From NCBI RefSeq assembly GCF_003367395.1, contig NZ_CP031417.1, forward strand, positions 5,419,501 to 5,483,500: a DNA stretch of 64,000 nucleotides, written 5' to 3'. Below the pieces are notes generated by a model. The model had not been told where the DNA came from. It ran no database searches and saw only the letters and a program-made list of their open reading frames with translations. Source of the DNA: Pseudolabrys taiwanensis (GTDB lineage: Bacteria; Pseudomonadota; Alphaproteobacteria; Rhizobiales; Xanthobacteraceae). Below, piece by piece: positions 8,821 through 18,112 of the stretch (its first letter is position 1; every line of letters begins with the position of its first letter). A program made the translations under genes and the position numbers.

Positions 8821-9786
8821 CTATTCGCCCTTGATGTCGAACTCGCGCACGAACTGGATGTACTTCTTGTGCTGGTCCGCGAGGAAGGCCCCGAACGGCG
8901 CGCCGCACGACAGCGACGTGACCAGGCCCTGGCTCTTCACCTTTTCCTTCACGTCGGGCAGATCCATCGCGGCGGTGAACTGCTTGATGAGTTCGTCCGT
9001 GACGTTCTTCGGCGTACCCTTCGGGGCGACGAAGCCGAACCAGACGCTCGCCTCGATGTCCTTGAAGCCCAGTTCGGCAAGCGAGGGAACGTCGGGCAGC
9101 AGCGGCGTGCGCTTGTTCGCCGGAACGGCGATTGCCCGCAGGCCGCCCGCATCGATCTGCGCACGCAGGTCGGAGTAATTGGCGATCACCGCGGTGATGT
9201 GGCCGCTCAGCGCGGCGTTCATCGCCGGCGGGCTGCCGGCATAGGGCACGTAAGTGAGGTCGACCTTGGCGTCGCGGCGAAGCAGTTCGCCGGCGATGTG
9301 CACGATTGAGGCGGGTCCCGTGCTGCCATAGGTGACGGCGCCGGCTTTCGCCTTTGCCGCTTTCAGGAAGTCGTCCAGGTTCTTGATGTCGGACTTGCCG
9401 CCGACTGCGAGGACGGCCGGCGTATCGGCGACGAAGCACAAGGGTTCGAAGCTGTCGACCGGATGATAGTGCACGCTGGGATGTAGTACGGCGCTCAGGA
9501 CGTAAGGATTCTCGACCAGCAGCAGCGTTGTGCCGTCCGGGGTCGCGCGCGCCGCAAACTCGGTGCCGACGATCGAGCCGGCGCCCGGCCGGTCCTCAAC
9601 GATGATCGTCGAGCCGGTCTTTTCCGAGACCGACTGCGCCAGCACACGGGCCAGCACGTCGCCCGCACCGCCCGCCGGATAGGGCACAATAATGCGAATG
9701 TTCTTGGGCAGGTTCTGTGCGCCGGCAACGGCCGGCAACATCAGGGCAGCGATCAAACTCAAAGCAGCAAACTTCAGCCTACGCAC
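8821..9786 (-). CDS. TctC/Bug-family tricarboxylate-type solute receptor (copy 1)
   Basis: A 321-aa periplasmic receptor of the tripartite tricarboxylate transporter (TTT) class. The signal peptide MRRLKFAALSLIAALMLPAVAGA precedes NIRIIVPYPAGGAGDVLARVLAQ, the Bug ligand-site signature, and ENRPGAG-like EDRPGAGSIVGTE. Later typical blocks are TYVPYAGSPPAMNAALSGHI and PLLPDVPSLAELGF. The family binds small carboxylates such as citrate, nicotinate or aromatic acids. It is the last gene of a minus-strand group with cytochrome c and a ThDP enzyme. No tctA or tctB permease gene is in the window, so it may serve a permease elsewhere or act as a sensor. Confidence 0.9.
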   Translation of the reverse strand: MRRLKFAALSLIAALMLPAVAGAQNLPKNIRIIVPYPAGGAGDVLARVLAQSVSEKTGSTIIVEDRPGAGSIVGTEFAARATPDGTTLLLVENPYVLSAVLHPSVHYHPVDSFEPLCFVADTPAVLAVGGKSDIKNLDDFLKAAKAKAGAVTYGSTGPASIVHIAGELLRRDAKVDLTYVPYAGSPPAMNAALSGHITAVIANYSDLRAQIDAGGLRAIAVPANKRTPLLPDVPSLAELGFKDIEASVWFGFVAPKGTPKNVTDELIKQFTAAMDLPDVKEKVKSQGLVTSLSCGAPFGAFLADQHKKYIQFVREFDIKGE

Positions 9787-9884
9787 GATCTGTTCCCTTC
9801 ATCGGCTATTTTTATGGTTGTTCAGTCTGGCGTCGGCGGCCCGCGCGTCCGTCGGTGGTGACAGGCACGCGGCACCGCACGGCG

Positions 9885-10244
9885 TCATTTCGGCTTGTCG
9901 GCCCACTGTTGCAGCAGTGGTGTGGCCTTGGGGTCCACAGGCTGCGGGACCGATTGGAGATAGGCGTAGATGTCGGCGAGGTCGCTATCGGAGAGGATCT
10001 CGCGACGATAGGGCGGCATCGGGCCGTCCGAATTGCGCACGAAGTTGCTGATGGCCTCGAGCGGAACGGGATCGGGCGCGAGCCGCGGTCCGGTCACCGC
10101 GCCCTGGCCTTGCGTGCCGTGGCACTCCCAGCAGCCCTTCTGGATGAACAGCGACTTCCCGTGGTCGGCCGAGGCGGCCTGCGCAGCGGTCGACAGCGCG
10201 GTCACGGCGGCAGCGAGCACAATGACGAATGTCTTGGTTTGCAT
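9885..10244 (-). CDS. Small exported c-type cytochrome
   Basis: A 119-aa monoheme cytochrome c. The signal peptide MQTKTFVIVLAAAVTALSTAAQA is followed by the heme motif CWECH (C38, C41, H42) and a likely Met ligand at M76 in GPMPPY, giving class I His/Met ligation. The C-terminal helix includes DLADIYAYLQSVP. It starts ten bases after the upstream ThDP enzyme gene stops, so they are co-transcribed, and both proteins are exported. It may take electrons from that enzyme or from another periplasmic oxidation. Confidence 0.9.
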   Translation of the reverse strand: MQTKTFVIVLAAAVTALSTAAQAASADHGKSLFIQKGCWECHGTQGQGAVTGPRLAPDPVPLEAISNFVRNSDGPMPPYRREILSDSDLADIYAYLQSVPQPVDPKATPLLQQWADKPK

Positions 10245-10254
10245 GGACGAGCCC

Positions 10255-12228
10255 TCAGCGCGGTTGTGTCACGACGTCGACAAGGGCCGGCTCGCCGGCC
10301 TTCACCACTTCCACGGCGCGTTTGAGCGCCGGCGCGAGTTCGTTCGGATCGCTGATGGGTCCGCTCGCCCACCATCCCATCGACTGCGCGAGTTTGGCGT
10401 AGTCGATGTTCGGTCCAACGATCTGCGTGCCGATCGGGCCATTGGGGAGGGGGCGGTTGCGGCGATCCGCCATGCGCTGAACGTGCATGACTTCCTGATG
10501 GTAGCCGCGATTGTTGTGCATCACGTTGAGCAGCGGGATGTGATGATGCGCGGCAGTCCAGAGCACGCCCGGCGCATACATCATGTCGCCGTCGGTCTGG
10601 ATGTTGACCGAGAGGCGGCCATGGGCGCGGTTAGCGAGCGCGGCGCCCACGGCGGCGGGTGCGCCGTAACCCATGCCGTAGCCGCCCGGGCCGCCGATGA
10701 AATGATAGTGCTTTTCCATCGGCCACAAGCGCGTCGGCCATGCGCTTATCATGCGGTCGGAGCCGACCAGCGACCAGTCCGCGTCCTTGATCTGCGCCCA
10801 GAGCTCGGCGGAAAGCCGCGCCGTGCTGATCGGGCTCGCGTCCCACGCATAGCCGGCGGCCTTCAGCGTGCGCGCACGCGTCTCGCTCCAGGCTTTGCGC
10901 ATCGCATCGCCGCGCGCATCGATGGCGCCCTTGCGGTCGGCGGACAGGGCGCGCTTCACTTCCTCGATCAGTGCGGGCAGCGTCGCCTCCGCGTCGGCCG
11001 CGATCGATACGTCGACGGACTGGAAGCGTTGGAAGTCCTGGAAGTTCGACTTCAGGTAATAGTCGCGCGCGCTAATGCTGATGAGCTTGGCACCCGCTTT
11101 GGTCTTCGGGTTCTGGGTGTATTCGCCGTTGTCGACGAAGGCGTTCACGGTGCCGAAGAAGTCGGACAGCTCGAGGCCCATGATCACATCGGCGTTGTGA
11201 ATGAGAACCTGGGCGCGCCCGGTCTGACACAGGTAATGCGTTGTCGGCATGTTAAGCCGGTTGAGCTGGTCGACCACCGGGGCGTTGAGCAGTTCGGCAA
11301 GCTGTACCAGCAGGCCCATGCCGGCCGGGGTGCGCGCCAGACGATCGGCGACGATCACCGGGTTTTCGGCATTGGCGAGCAGGCGCGCGGCCTCGCGCAC
11401 GGCGTTCGTGTCGCCTTGGGGCGGGGCGGTCGGCGCGTAGCGCGGAATCTTGAGCTTGTCGCGGTTTTCCAGCGCCTCTTCCTGCAGACCGGCGTCGAGC
11501 GCGATCATCACCGGCTCGTGGGGCGCGGTCATCGACAGTTTGTAGGCGCGGACGAAGGATTCCGCGAAGTGTTGCGCGGAGACCGGCATGTCGTCCCATT
11601 TGACGTAGTCGCGCACGATGCTGCCGATGTCCTGCGCCGAATGATAGGTCGGCACCAGCGGCGTGCGCTTGGCGGCGTCGAGATCGTTGCCGCCGATGAT
11701 GACGATCGGCACCTGGTCGCACCAGGCGTTGTAGACCGCCATGGAGGCGTGCTGCAGGCCGACCGTGCCGTGGCAGAGCACCAGCATCGGCTTGCCGGCG
11801 ATCTTGAAGTAGCCGTGCGCCATCGCGACCGAGGATTCCTCATGCATGCAGGTGAGGAGTTCCGGCGTCTTGTTGCCGCCGTGGGTGATGAGCGACTCGT
11901 GCAGGCCGCGGAAACTGTCGGCCGGATTTGCGGCGACGTAGTCGATATTGAAGGTCTTGATGACGTCGACCATGAAATCCGAGGTCGGCGTGCCCTTCAC
12001 CGGTAACTGATCGGCGGGAGCGGCGGTCTCGGCTGCGGCGGTCTTGGCCGACGGCGGCAACGCCGACGGCTTGGCCGGCGAGGCCGTTGCGGCCGGCGCG
12101 GCGGCGGCGGCCGTGATCTCGGTGGCAGCGGCGGCGGCCGTGATCTCGGTGGCGGCGGCGGCGGCGCCGACGGCAACACCACCCATGAAGCCGCGCCGGC
12201 TCACGCCGGGACGCGATGTTCGAGCCAT
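10255..12228 (-). CDS. Tat-exported thiamine-diphosphate-dependent enzyme (acetolactate synthase/benzoylformate decarboxylase superfamily)
   Basis: A 657-aa protein. The N-terminus MARTSRPGVSRRGFMGG carries a twin-arginine motif (S-R-R-G-F) and then an Ala-rich hydrophobic and Pro/Ala linker of about 70 residues. The enzyme part has the PYR domain with the catalytic Glu in MHEESSVAMAHG, a central domain, and the PP domain with TDGDMMY and, 22-24 residues on, HNN, the Mg-ThDP motif. ATG 12228 is chosen because AAGGGAG sits six bases upstream; an ATG at 12234 is too close to it. The linker contains a duplicated 27-bp unit. The reaction is probably decarboxylation of a 2-oxo acid or C-C bond chemistry. 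Export is unusual for this family. Confidence 0.85.
   Translation of the reverse strand: MARTSRPGVSRRGFMGGVAVGAAAAATEITAAAAATEITAAAAAPAATASPAKPSALPPSAKTAAAETAAPADQLPVKGTPTSDFMVDVIKTFNIDYVAANPADSFRGLHESLITHGGNKTPELLTCMHEESSVAMAHGYFKIAGKPMLVLCHGTVGLQHASMAVYNAWCDQVPIVIIGGNDLDAAKRTPLVPTYHSAQDIGSIVRDYVKWDDMPVSAQHFAESFVRAYKLSMTAPHEPVMIALDAGLQEEALENRDKLKIPRYAPTAPPQGDTNAVREAARLLANAENPVIVADRLARTPAGMGLLVQLAELLNAPVVDQLNRLNMPTTHYLCQTGRAQVLIHNADVIMGLELSDFFGTVNAFVDNGEYTQNPKTKAGAKLISISARDYYLKSNFQDFQRFQSVDVSIAADAEATLPALIEEVKRALSADRKGAIDARGDAMRKAWSETRARTLKAAGYAWDASPISTARLSAELWAQIKDADWSLVGSDRMISAWPTRLWPMEKHYHFIGGPGGYGMGYGAPAAVGAALANRAHGRLSVNIQTDGDMMYAPGVLWTAAHHHIPLLNVMHNNRGYHQEVMHVQRMADRRNRPLPNGPIGTQIVGPNIDYAKLAQSMGWWASGPISDPNELAPALKRAVEVVKAGEPALVDVVTQPR
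12101..12154 (-). repeat. 27-bp tandem duplication in the Tat-linker coding region
   Basis: Two almost identical 27-bp units (12101-12127 and 12128-12154, one mismatch at the end) encode ATEITAAAA twice within the N-terminal linker of the exported ThDP enzyme. The in-frame unit length suggests slippage-type length variation. Confidence 0.85.
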
Positions 12229-12339
12229 TTTCATCTCCCTTGTCAGGACGTCCACGCAACGCTCGTCACGTGGGTCGATTGTGAAATCGAGAGTCTTGTT
12301 ATCGAGCATCACGTCAGTAATTGCGTGCAGCGGCGGCGG

Positions 12340-13314
12340 TTACTTCTTCTTCAGTCCCTTCATCTCGTGCACCACCTTCGCCCAGCGTTCGGTCTCGCTG
12401 GCGATGTATTTGCGGAAGTCGTCCGGACTGCCGCCCAAGGCGTCGAGTCCTTGGGCATGGAGTTGCTTGAGCACCTCCGGATCCTTCAGCGCTTCGTTGG
12501 CCGTGCTCGAAAGCTTGTCGATGATCGCCGCGTCCGTTCCGGTTGGCGCAAGGATGCCGAACCAGACGCCGGTGTCGAAGCCGGGCAGGGCAGCTTCTGA
12601 AATCGTAGGCAACTCCGGCGCGATGCTTGCGCGCTTTGCCTGGGTCGTAGCGAGGGCGCGGACGCTACTTTGCTTGAGAAAGCCGGCAACCGTCGATGCC
12701 GGCGAAAACATGACCTGGATGCGGCCGGCGATAAGGTCCGTCACCGTTTGCGCGCTACCGGGATACAAGACGCCGGTCATCTGAACGCTGGCCATCTGCT
12801 GAAACAGCTCGGCGGTCATATGCGGTCCGCTGCCCAAACCGGATGCCCCAAAGAGTAGCTCATTGGGCTTGGCCTTCGCCAAGGCGATCAGCTCCTTCAC
12901 GTTTTTGGCTTCGACTTGCGAATTGACGACGAGGATGTTCGGAATCGATCCGACCAGCACGACAGGCGCGAGATCCTTCTGAAAGTCGGGGCCCTTGCCC
13001 GGCATCAGCGTGGTGTTGATTGTCGCCGCGATGGTTGCGAGGAGGAGCGTGTATCCGTCCTTCGGCGCGCGCGCGACGTATTCGTTGGCGATCATGCTGC
13101 TCGCGCCGGGACGATTCTCGACGATCACCGATTGGCCGAGCCGGTTGCCGAGCGCCTGCGCGATGATGCGGCCCGCGACGTCGCCGCTCGAACCGGCGGC
13201 AAAACCGACGATGAGGCGGATCGGACGGTTTGGATAAGTCTGTGCGCTCGCCGCGCCCGACATCGCGCACAGAAAAGCGAACGCGGTGCAAATCATCCGA
13301 TGATAGAGCGCCAT
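12340..13314 (-). CDS. TctC/Bug-family solute receptor (copy 2)
   Basis: A 324-aa periplasmic receptor with signal peptide MALYHRMICTAFAFLCAMSGAASA and the Bug motifs YPNRPIRLIVGFAAGSSGDVAGRI, ENRPGASSMIANEYVA and ELPTISEAALPGFD. ATG 13314 is preceded by GGGAGGA at suitable distance; the longer frame start at 13362 has none. It is the first gene of the minus-strand group (receptor, ThDP enzyme, cytochrome c, receptor copy 1) and is divergent from the hydrolase-UbiD operon, with a regulator-type palindrome between. Likely binds the pathway substrate in the periplasm; the ligand is unknown. Confidence 0.9.
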   Translation of the reverse strand: MALYHRMICTAFAFLCAMSGAASAQTYPNRPIRLIVGFAAGSSGDVAGRIIAQALGNRLGQSVIVENRPGASSMIANEYVARAPKDGYTLLLATIAATINTTLMPGKGPDFQKDLAPVVLVGSIPNILVVNSQVEAKNVKELIALAKAKPNELLFGASGLGSGPHMTAELFQQMASVQMTGVLYPGSAQTVTDLIAGRIQVMFSPASTVAGFLKQSSVRALATTQAKRASIAPELPTISEAALPGFDTGVWFGILAPTGTDAAIIDKLSSTANEALKDPEVLKQLHAQGLDALGGSPDDFRKYIASETERWAKVVHEMKGLKKK

Positions 13315-13380
13315 TTTGAATCCTCCCTCGAGGTGGCGGCTTTGTGCGGCCGCCGCCGGCACAAGGCCCTTTCTTTTATC

Positions 13381-13397
13381 GTATGATTGTCATACAA
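13381..13397. promoter_or_regulatory. Candidate GntR/FCD operator between divergent operons
   Basis: TTGTCATACAA (13387-13397) fits the TNGTNNNACNA consensus of FadR/FCD-type GntR regulators, and the overlapping GTATGA-TTG-TCATAC (13381-13395) is a perfect inverted repeat. The site lies between the divergent receptor and hydrolase genes. The last gene of the plus-strand operon (20598) encodes an FCD-type GntR protein, the likely binder. Confidence 0.6.
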
Positions 13398-13435
13398 GAA
13401 TACATTCGTCTACCCCTTTTGCCGAGTTCGAACGA

Positions 13436-14242
13436 ATGTTGCGTGAGATCGCCACCGCCCGGGACGGAGCCCGGCTGAGTTATGAATTGCATAAGGGCGC
13501 GGGGCGTGGACGCTGCGTGCTCGTGCATTCTTTGGCTATGGATGCGAGCTTTTGGCACCGCGTGCTGCCTTACGTGCAGGACTACGCCGACGTCCTTCTT
13601 TACGACTGCCGCGGGCACGGGCGCTCCGACAAGCCGGATGGGTTCCATCCCGTCGAGCGGCACGCGGACGATTTGTGCGATTTGCTCGACGCGGTCGGCT
13701 GGAACAAGGCCGTCGTCGCGGGTGCGTCGATGGGGGGCTGCATCGCGCTCGCCTTTGCGGCGCATTATCCGCAACGCGTGGCCGGGCTGGGACTGTTCGA
13801 CACGACGGCCTGGTACGGCGCCGACGCGCCGAAGCAGTGGGAAGAGCGTGGCCAGAAAGGTGTGACCGAAGGCATGGCGGCTCTCGTGCCGTTCCAGAAG
13901 TCGCGCTGGGTGACCGAGCGCTTTCTCGCGGAGCATCCCGACGTCATCGAGCGGGCCGTTGCCGTCTTCCTTGCGAACGACCCGCAGGCTTATCTCCAGA
14001 CATGCCGCATGCTCGGCGCGGCGGACATGCGCAAGCTTCCGGCATTCGATTTCGCGACCCGCATCGTCGTCGGCATCGAAGACTATGCAACGCCGGTCGC
14101 CATGGCCGAAGCCATGCGGGATCTCATTCCCGGCGCGACGCTGACCGTATTCGACAACGCGCGGCATCTGACGCCGCTCGAATGCCCCGACCGGATCGGC
14201 GACGAACTGAAGCTGTTGTTGCAAGGCGCGAAAGCAAATTGA
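13436..14242 (+). CDS. Alpha/beta hydrolase resembling 3-oxoadipate enol-lactonase (PcaD-like)
   Basis: A 268-aa alpha/beta hydrolase. The nucleophile elbow is GASMGG (about residues 96-101); the likely acid is Asp in GIEDYATP and the base His in NARHLTPLE, giving a full Ser-Asp-His triad. The oxyanion region is VLVHSLAMD, and YDCRGHGRSDKP is typical of the fold. Order and spacing resemble PcaD-type enol-lactonases, which hydrolyse ring-fission lactones, but other C-O or C-C hydrolases look similar. The start ATG 13436 gives the normal N-terminus; the open frame extends upstream without a good site. It is the first gene of a seven-gene operon. Confidence 0.8.
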   Translation: MLREIATARDGARLSYELHKGAGRGRCVLVHSLAMDASFWHRVLPYVQDYADVLLYDCRGHGRSDKPDGFHPVERHADDLCDLLDAVGWNKAVVAGASMGGCIALAFAAHYPQRVAGLGLFDTTAWYGADAPKQWEERGQKGVTEGMAALVPFQKSRWVTERFLAEHPDVIERAVAVFLANDPQAYLQTCRMLGAADMRKLPAFDFATRIVVGIEDYATPVAMAEAMRDLIPGATLTVFDNARHLTPLECPDRIGDELKLLLQGAKAN

Positions 14243-14290
14243 TCATCAAGAGGGTGAGTTATCGCCCCTTCGAGTCGAGAGGAATCGTTC

Positions 14291-15220
14291 ATGCCGTCTG
14301 ATGTTCGCGTTATCGCCTTTCCCGGCGCTCCCAATCTGCCGGTGTTCGCGGCGCTCGAGCGCGGTTACTTCGCCGAGGAAGGCGTCGACGTCGCGCTGAC
14401 GACGACACCGAGCTCGGTGTTCCAGATGGAGAAGTTCAACGAGGGCGCGTTCGACATCGCCTTTACGGCCTTCGACAATATTGTCGCCTATCGCGAGGGC
14501 ATGGGCGCGGTGCCTCTAAGCAATGCAAGCGATTTCCGTGTCATCATGGGCGCGACGCAGGTCGAGCTGAGCGCGATCACCGCGCCCGATATCAAGCAGG
14601 CGGCCGATCTGCGCGGCAAGACGTTGGCGCTCGACGCGGTCGGCACGGGCTTCGCCTTCGTGCTTTACGCGATGCTCGAGCAACTCGGGCTCGGTGCGAA
14701 GGATTATACGCCGGTTGCGGTCGGCGCGACGCCGGAGCGATGGAAGTCGGTCCAGGAGGGCGCGCACGCCGGCACGATCACCATCGAGCCGTTCACGAGC
14801 ATCGCGGCCAAAGCGGGCTTCAATGTGCTGCGTAAGAGCACGGACGCCTTCCCGGCCTATCAGGGCGGCATCGTCGCGACCCGTCAAAGCTGGGCCGTCG
14901 AGAATGCGGAAGCCGTGCGTGCCTTCATTCGCGGCTATTTGAAAGGGCTCGCGTGGACGCTGACGCCGGAGAATCGTGCTGCGGCGGCCGTGCTGCTGCA
15001 GGCGAAAATGCCGGAGATCAAGCCGGGTGTCGTCGATGCCGTGCTGGCCAGCGTGTTGTCGCCGCGTTCCGGTCTGACGCCGCAAGCGGCGATCCGGCCC
15101 GAGGGCATGCAGCGGGTTTTGGATCTGCGGTCGCAGTGGGGCGGAAGCGGCCGGCGCCTGAGCGGGTTCGACAAATATACCGACCTGTCATTCTACGAGG
15201 CAGCCCGTAGCGGGACGTGA
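14291..15220 (+). CDS. NMT1/SsuA-like periplasmic-binding-protein-fold protein without signal peptide
   Basis: A 309-aa protein beginning MPSDVRVIAFPGAPNLPVFAALERGYF, followed by EGVDVALTTTPSSVFQ and FDIAFTAFDN, typical of NMT1/THI5/SsuA-type binding proteins. There is no signal peptide: an in-frame stop (TGA) lies 11 codons before the ATG and a GAGAGGA site fits that ATG. So the protein should be cytoplasmic unless exported unusually. Binding-protein folds without leaders are known as enzymes, for example 4,5-dihydroxyphthalate decarboxylase and THI5, so a catalytic role is possible. It sits between the hydrolase and molybdenum hydroxylase genes in one operon. No ABC permease or ATPase is adjacent. 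Confidence 0.75.
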   Translation: MPSDVRVIAFPGAPNLPVFAALERGYFAEEGVDVALTTTPSSVFQMEKFNEGAFDIAFTAFDNIVAYREGMGAVPLSNASDFRVIMGATQVELSAITAPDIKQAADLRGKTLALDAVGTGFAFVLYAMLEQLGLGAKDYTPVAVGATPERWKSVQEGAHAGTITIEPFTSIAAKAGFNVLRKSTDAFPAYQGGIVATRQSWAVENAEAVRAFIRGYLKGLAWTLTPENRAAAAVLLQAKMPEIKPGVVDAVLASVLSPRSGLTPQAAIRPEGMQRVLDLRSQWGGSGRRLSGFDKYTDLSFYEAARSGT

Positions 15221-15242
15221 CGGACGCCACAACGAGACTTCT

Positions 15243-17617
15243 ATGAGTGAGTTCAAGCTCAACGAGCGCCTCCTGAAGGCCGTCGGCAAGCCGCTGCGCC
15301 GCAAGGAGGACCTGCGCCTTCTCACGGGCAAGGGTCGCTTCACCGACGACTTCAACCTGCCCGGCCAGGTGTGGGCCGCGATGGTTCGTTCGCCGCATCC
15401 GCATGCGAAGATCAACAGCATCGACAAGACCGCGGCGCTGGCAATGCCCGGCGTGCTGGCCGTCTATACGGGTGCCAATTGCATCGCCGACGGACTGAAG
15501 CCCATTCCGCATAGCCCGGTGCCGTCGACGCGCTACGACGTGAAGTTGACCGGCCGCGGCGGCACGAAGATCTTCATCGGCGCGCATGACGTACTGCCGC
15601 CCGACAAAGTGCGTCATGTCGGCGAGGCGGTCGCCATGGTCGTCGCCGAGACGCGGGCGCAGGCTTATGCGGCGGCGGAGGCGGTCGAGGTCGATTACGA
15701 GCCGCTGCCGTCGGTGGCCGACTCACGGCAGGCGCTGAGTCCCGACGCGCCGAAGCTCTACGACGAGATGCAGGACAACGTGCTCGTCGACGCCAAGTTC
15801 GGCGATTCGGAGAATACCGAGAAGGCCTTCGCGCGCGCCGCGCATGTCGTGTCGATGCAGACGCATATCGGCCGCGTCACCGGCGTGCCGCTGGAGCCGC
15901 GGGCCTCGCTTGCGTTCTATGATCCCGCCGACGGCCGCTACACGCTGTATGCCGGCTCGGGCGGCGCGGTGAAGCAGAAATACGAGATCGCCGGCGTGCT
16001 CGGTGTCGAGCCCAAGGATGTGCGCATCATCGCGCTCGACATCGGCGGCAATTTCGGCACGCGCAACCGCGCCTTCGTCGAGTTTGGCCTAGTTTGCTAC
16101 GCCTCGAAGAAGCTCGGCAAGCCGGTGAAATTCCGCGCCGAGCGGACCGAGTCCTTCCTGACCGACTATCAGGGCCGCGATCTGTTCGTCGATATTTCGC
16201 TGGCGCTCGATAAGGACGGCAAGTTTCTTGCCATCAAGACGGCGAACCTGAGCAATGTCGGCTCGCGCTGCGTTTCGCTCTCGCCGCTGAGCAAAGGGTC
16301 GGGCCTCATTACCGGCTCGTACAACATACCGTACGCGACGCTGCATGCGCAGGCGGTCTATACCAACACCATGCCGACGCAGGCCTACCGGAGTTCGGGT
16401 CGGCCGGAGGTGACCTTCGCCATCGAGCGCCTGATCGACAAGGCGGCGCGGGAACTGGGCTTCGACCGTCTCGACTTACGCCGGCGCAATCTCGTGACGC
16501 CCGAGCAGATGCCGTACACCAACGCGACCGGCATGAACTACGACAGCGGCGAGTACGAAGCGAACATGGACCGCCTGCTCGCGCTGGCGGATTGGCCCGG
16601 TGTCGAGGAGCGGCGCAAGGAAGCGCGCAGCCGTGGCAAGATCCTCGGTGTCGGCTTCTCGAACTACGTCGAGTCCTCGATCGGGTCGCCCAAGGAACGC
16701 GCCGACCTGATCGTCCATGCCGACAGCGTCGAACTCGTTATCGGCACGCAGCCGGCGGGCCAGGGACACGAGACGAGTTTTGCGCAGGTGACGGCGGACC
16801 TGCTTGGGCTGCCGTTCGACAGCGTCAACGTGACCCTCGGCGACACCGATATCGTGTCCGCCGGCGGCGGCACGCATTCGGGCCGCTCGATGCGCCACGC
16901 CAGCACGGTGATCGCGCTGGCCAGCGGCGATCTTATCGCCAAAGGCGAAAAGCTCGCCGCGCATATCTTCGGCGTGCCGATCGAGGAGGTGACGTTCGAG
17001 GACGGCATTTTCCGCGTCGCCGATCGCAACATCTCGCTGAGCTGGTTCGATCTTGCCGCCCGTTCGAACGGTCCCGATATCCCGGCTGACCTGCGCGGCG
17101 GCCTCAAGGTCCGGCGCGACAACGAGATGCACACGCCGGTGTTTCCGAACGGCGCCTGCTGCTGCGAGATCGAGATCGATATCGAAACCGGCGGCCTCGA
17201 GATCGTGCGCTATTCGACGGTCGACGATGTCGGCCGCTGCATCAATCCGCTGATCGTGCACGGCCAGACGCATGGCGGCATTGCCCAGGGTGTCGGCCAG
17301 GCGCTGTGGGAGGATTTCCATATCGATCCGGAGTCCGGCATCCCGACCGCGGGCTCGTTCATGGACTACGGCATGCCGCGCTTCGACAACATGCCGAGCT
17401 TCAAGACGCAGATCGTGGAGGTGCTGTCGCCGACCAATCCGTTCGGCGTGAAGGCCGGCGGCGAGGGCGGCACGACGCCGGCGCCGGCCGTGATCATGAG
17501 CGCGATCGAGGACGGCCTGAAGGAGTTCAGGCCGTTCGAGCTCGAATTGCCGATCACCTCGCTCAAGGTATGGACGATCATTCAACACGGCCGCCAGCGG
17601 CAGAAGGAGGCGCGGGC

Positions 17618-17621
<4 letters not shown>
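15243..17621 (+). CDS. Molybdenum hydroxylase large subunit (xanthine dehydrogenase/CoxL family)
   Basis: A 792-aa molybdopterin-binding subunit. The N-terminal a/b hammerhead domain ([21 protein letters not shown]) is followed by the Mo-binding part: [18 protein letters not shown] in the substrate loop, [13 protein letters not shown], and the C-terminal [14 protein letters not shown] with the catalytic Glu. The loop AYRSSGR is unlike the AYRCSFR of aerobic CO dehydrogenase, so this is a generic hydroxylase of (hetero)aromatic or aldehyde substrates. Its stop overlaps the next start (ATGA). With the small and FAD subunits downstream it forms an L-S-M enzyme that hydroxylates with water and passes electrons via 2Fe-2S and FAD. 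Confidence 0.93.
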
Positions 17622-18109
<488 letters not shown>

Positions 18110-18112
18110 GCC

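Noticed and set aside
10033..12006. 657-codon plus-strand open frame opposite the ThDP enzyme
   Set aside because: The composition (RRADRARVPRIAG..., many His/Arg/Asp) is that of a shadow frame; the minus strand carries the clear ThDP enzyme.
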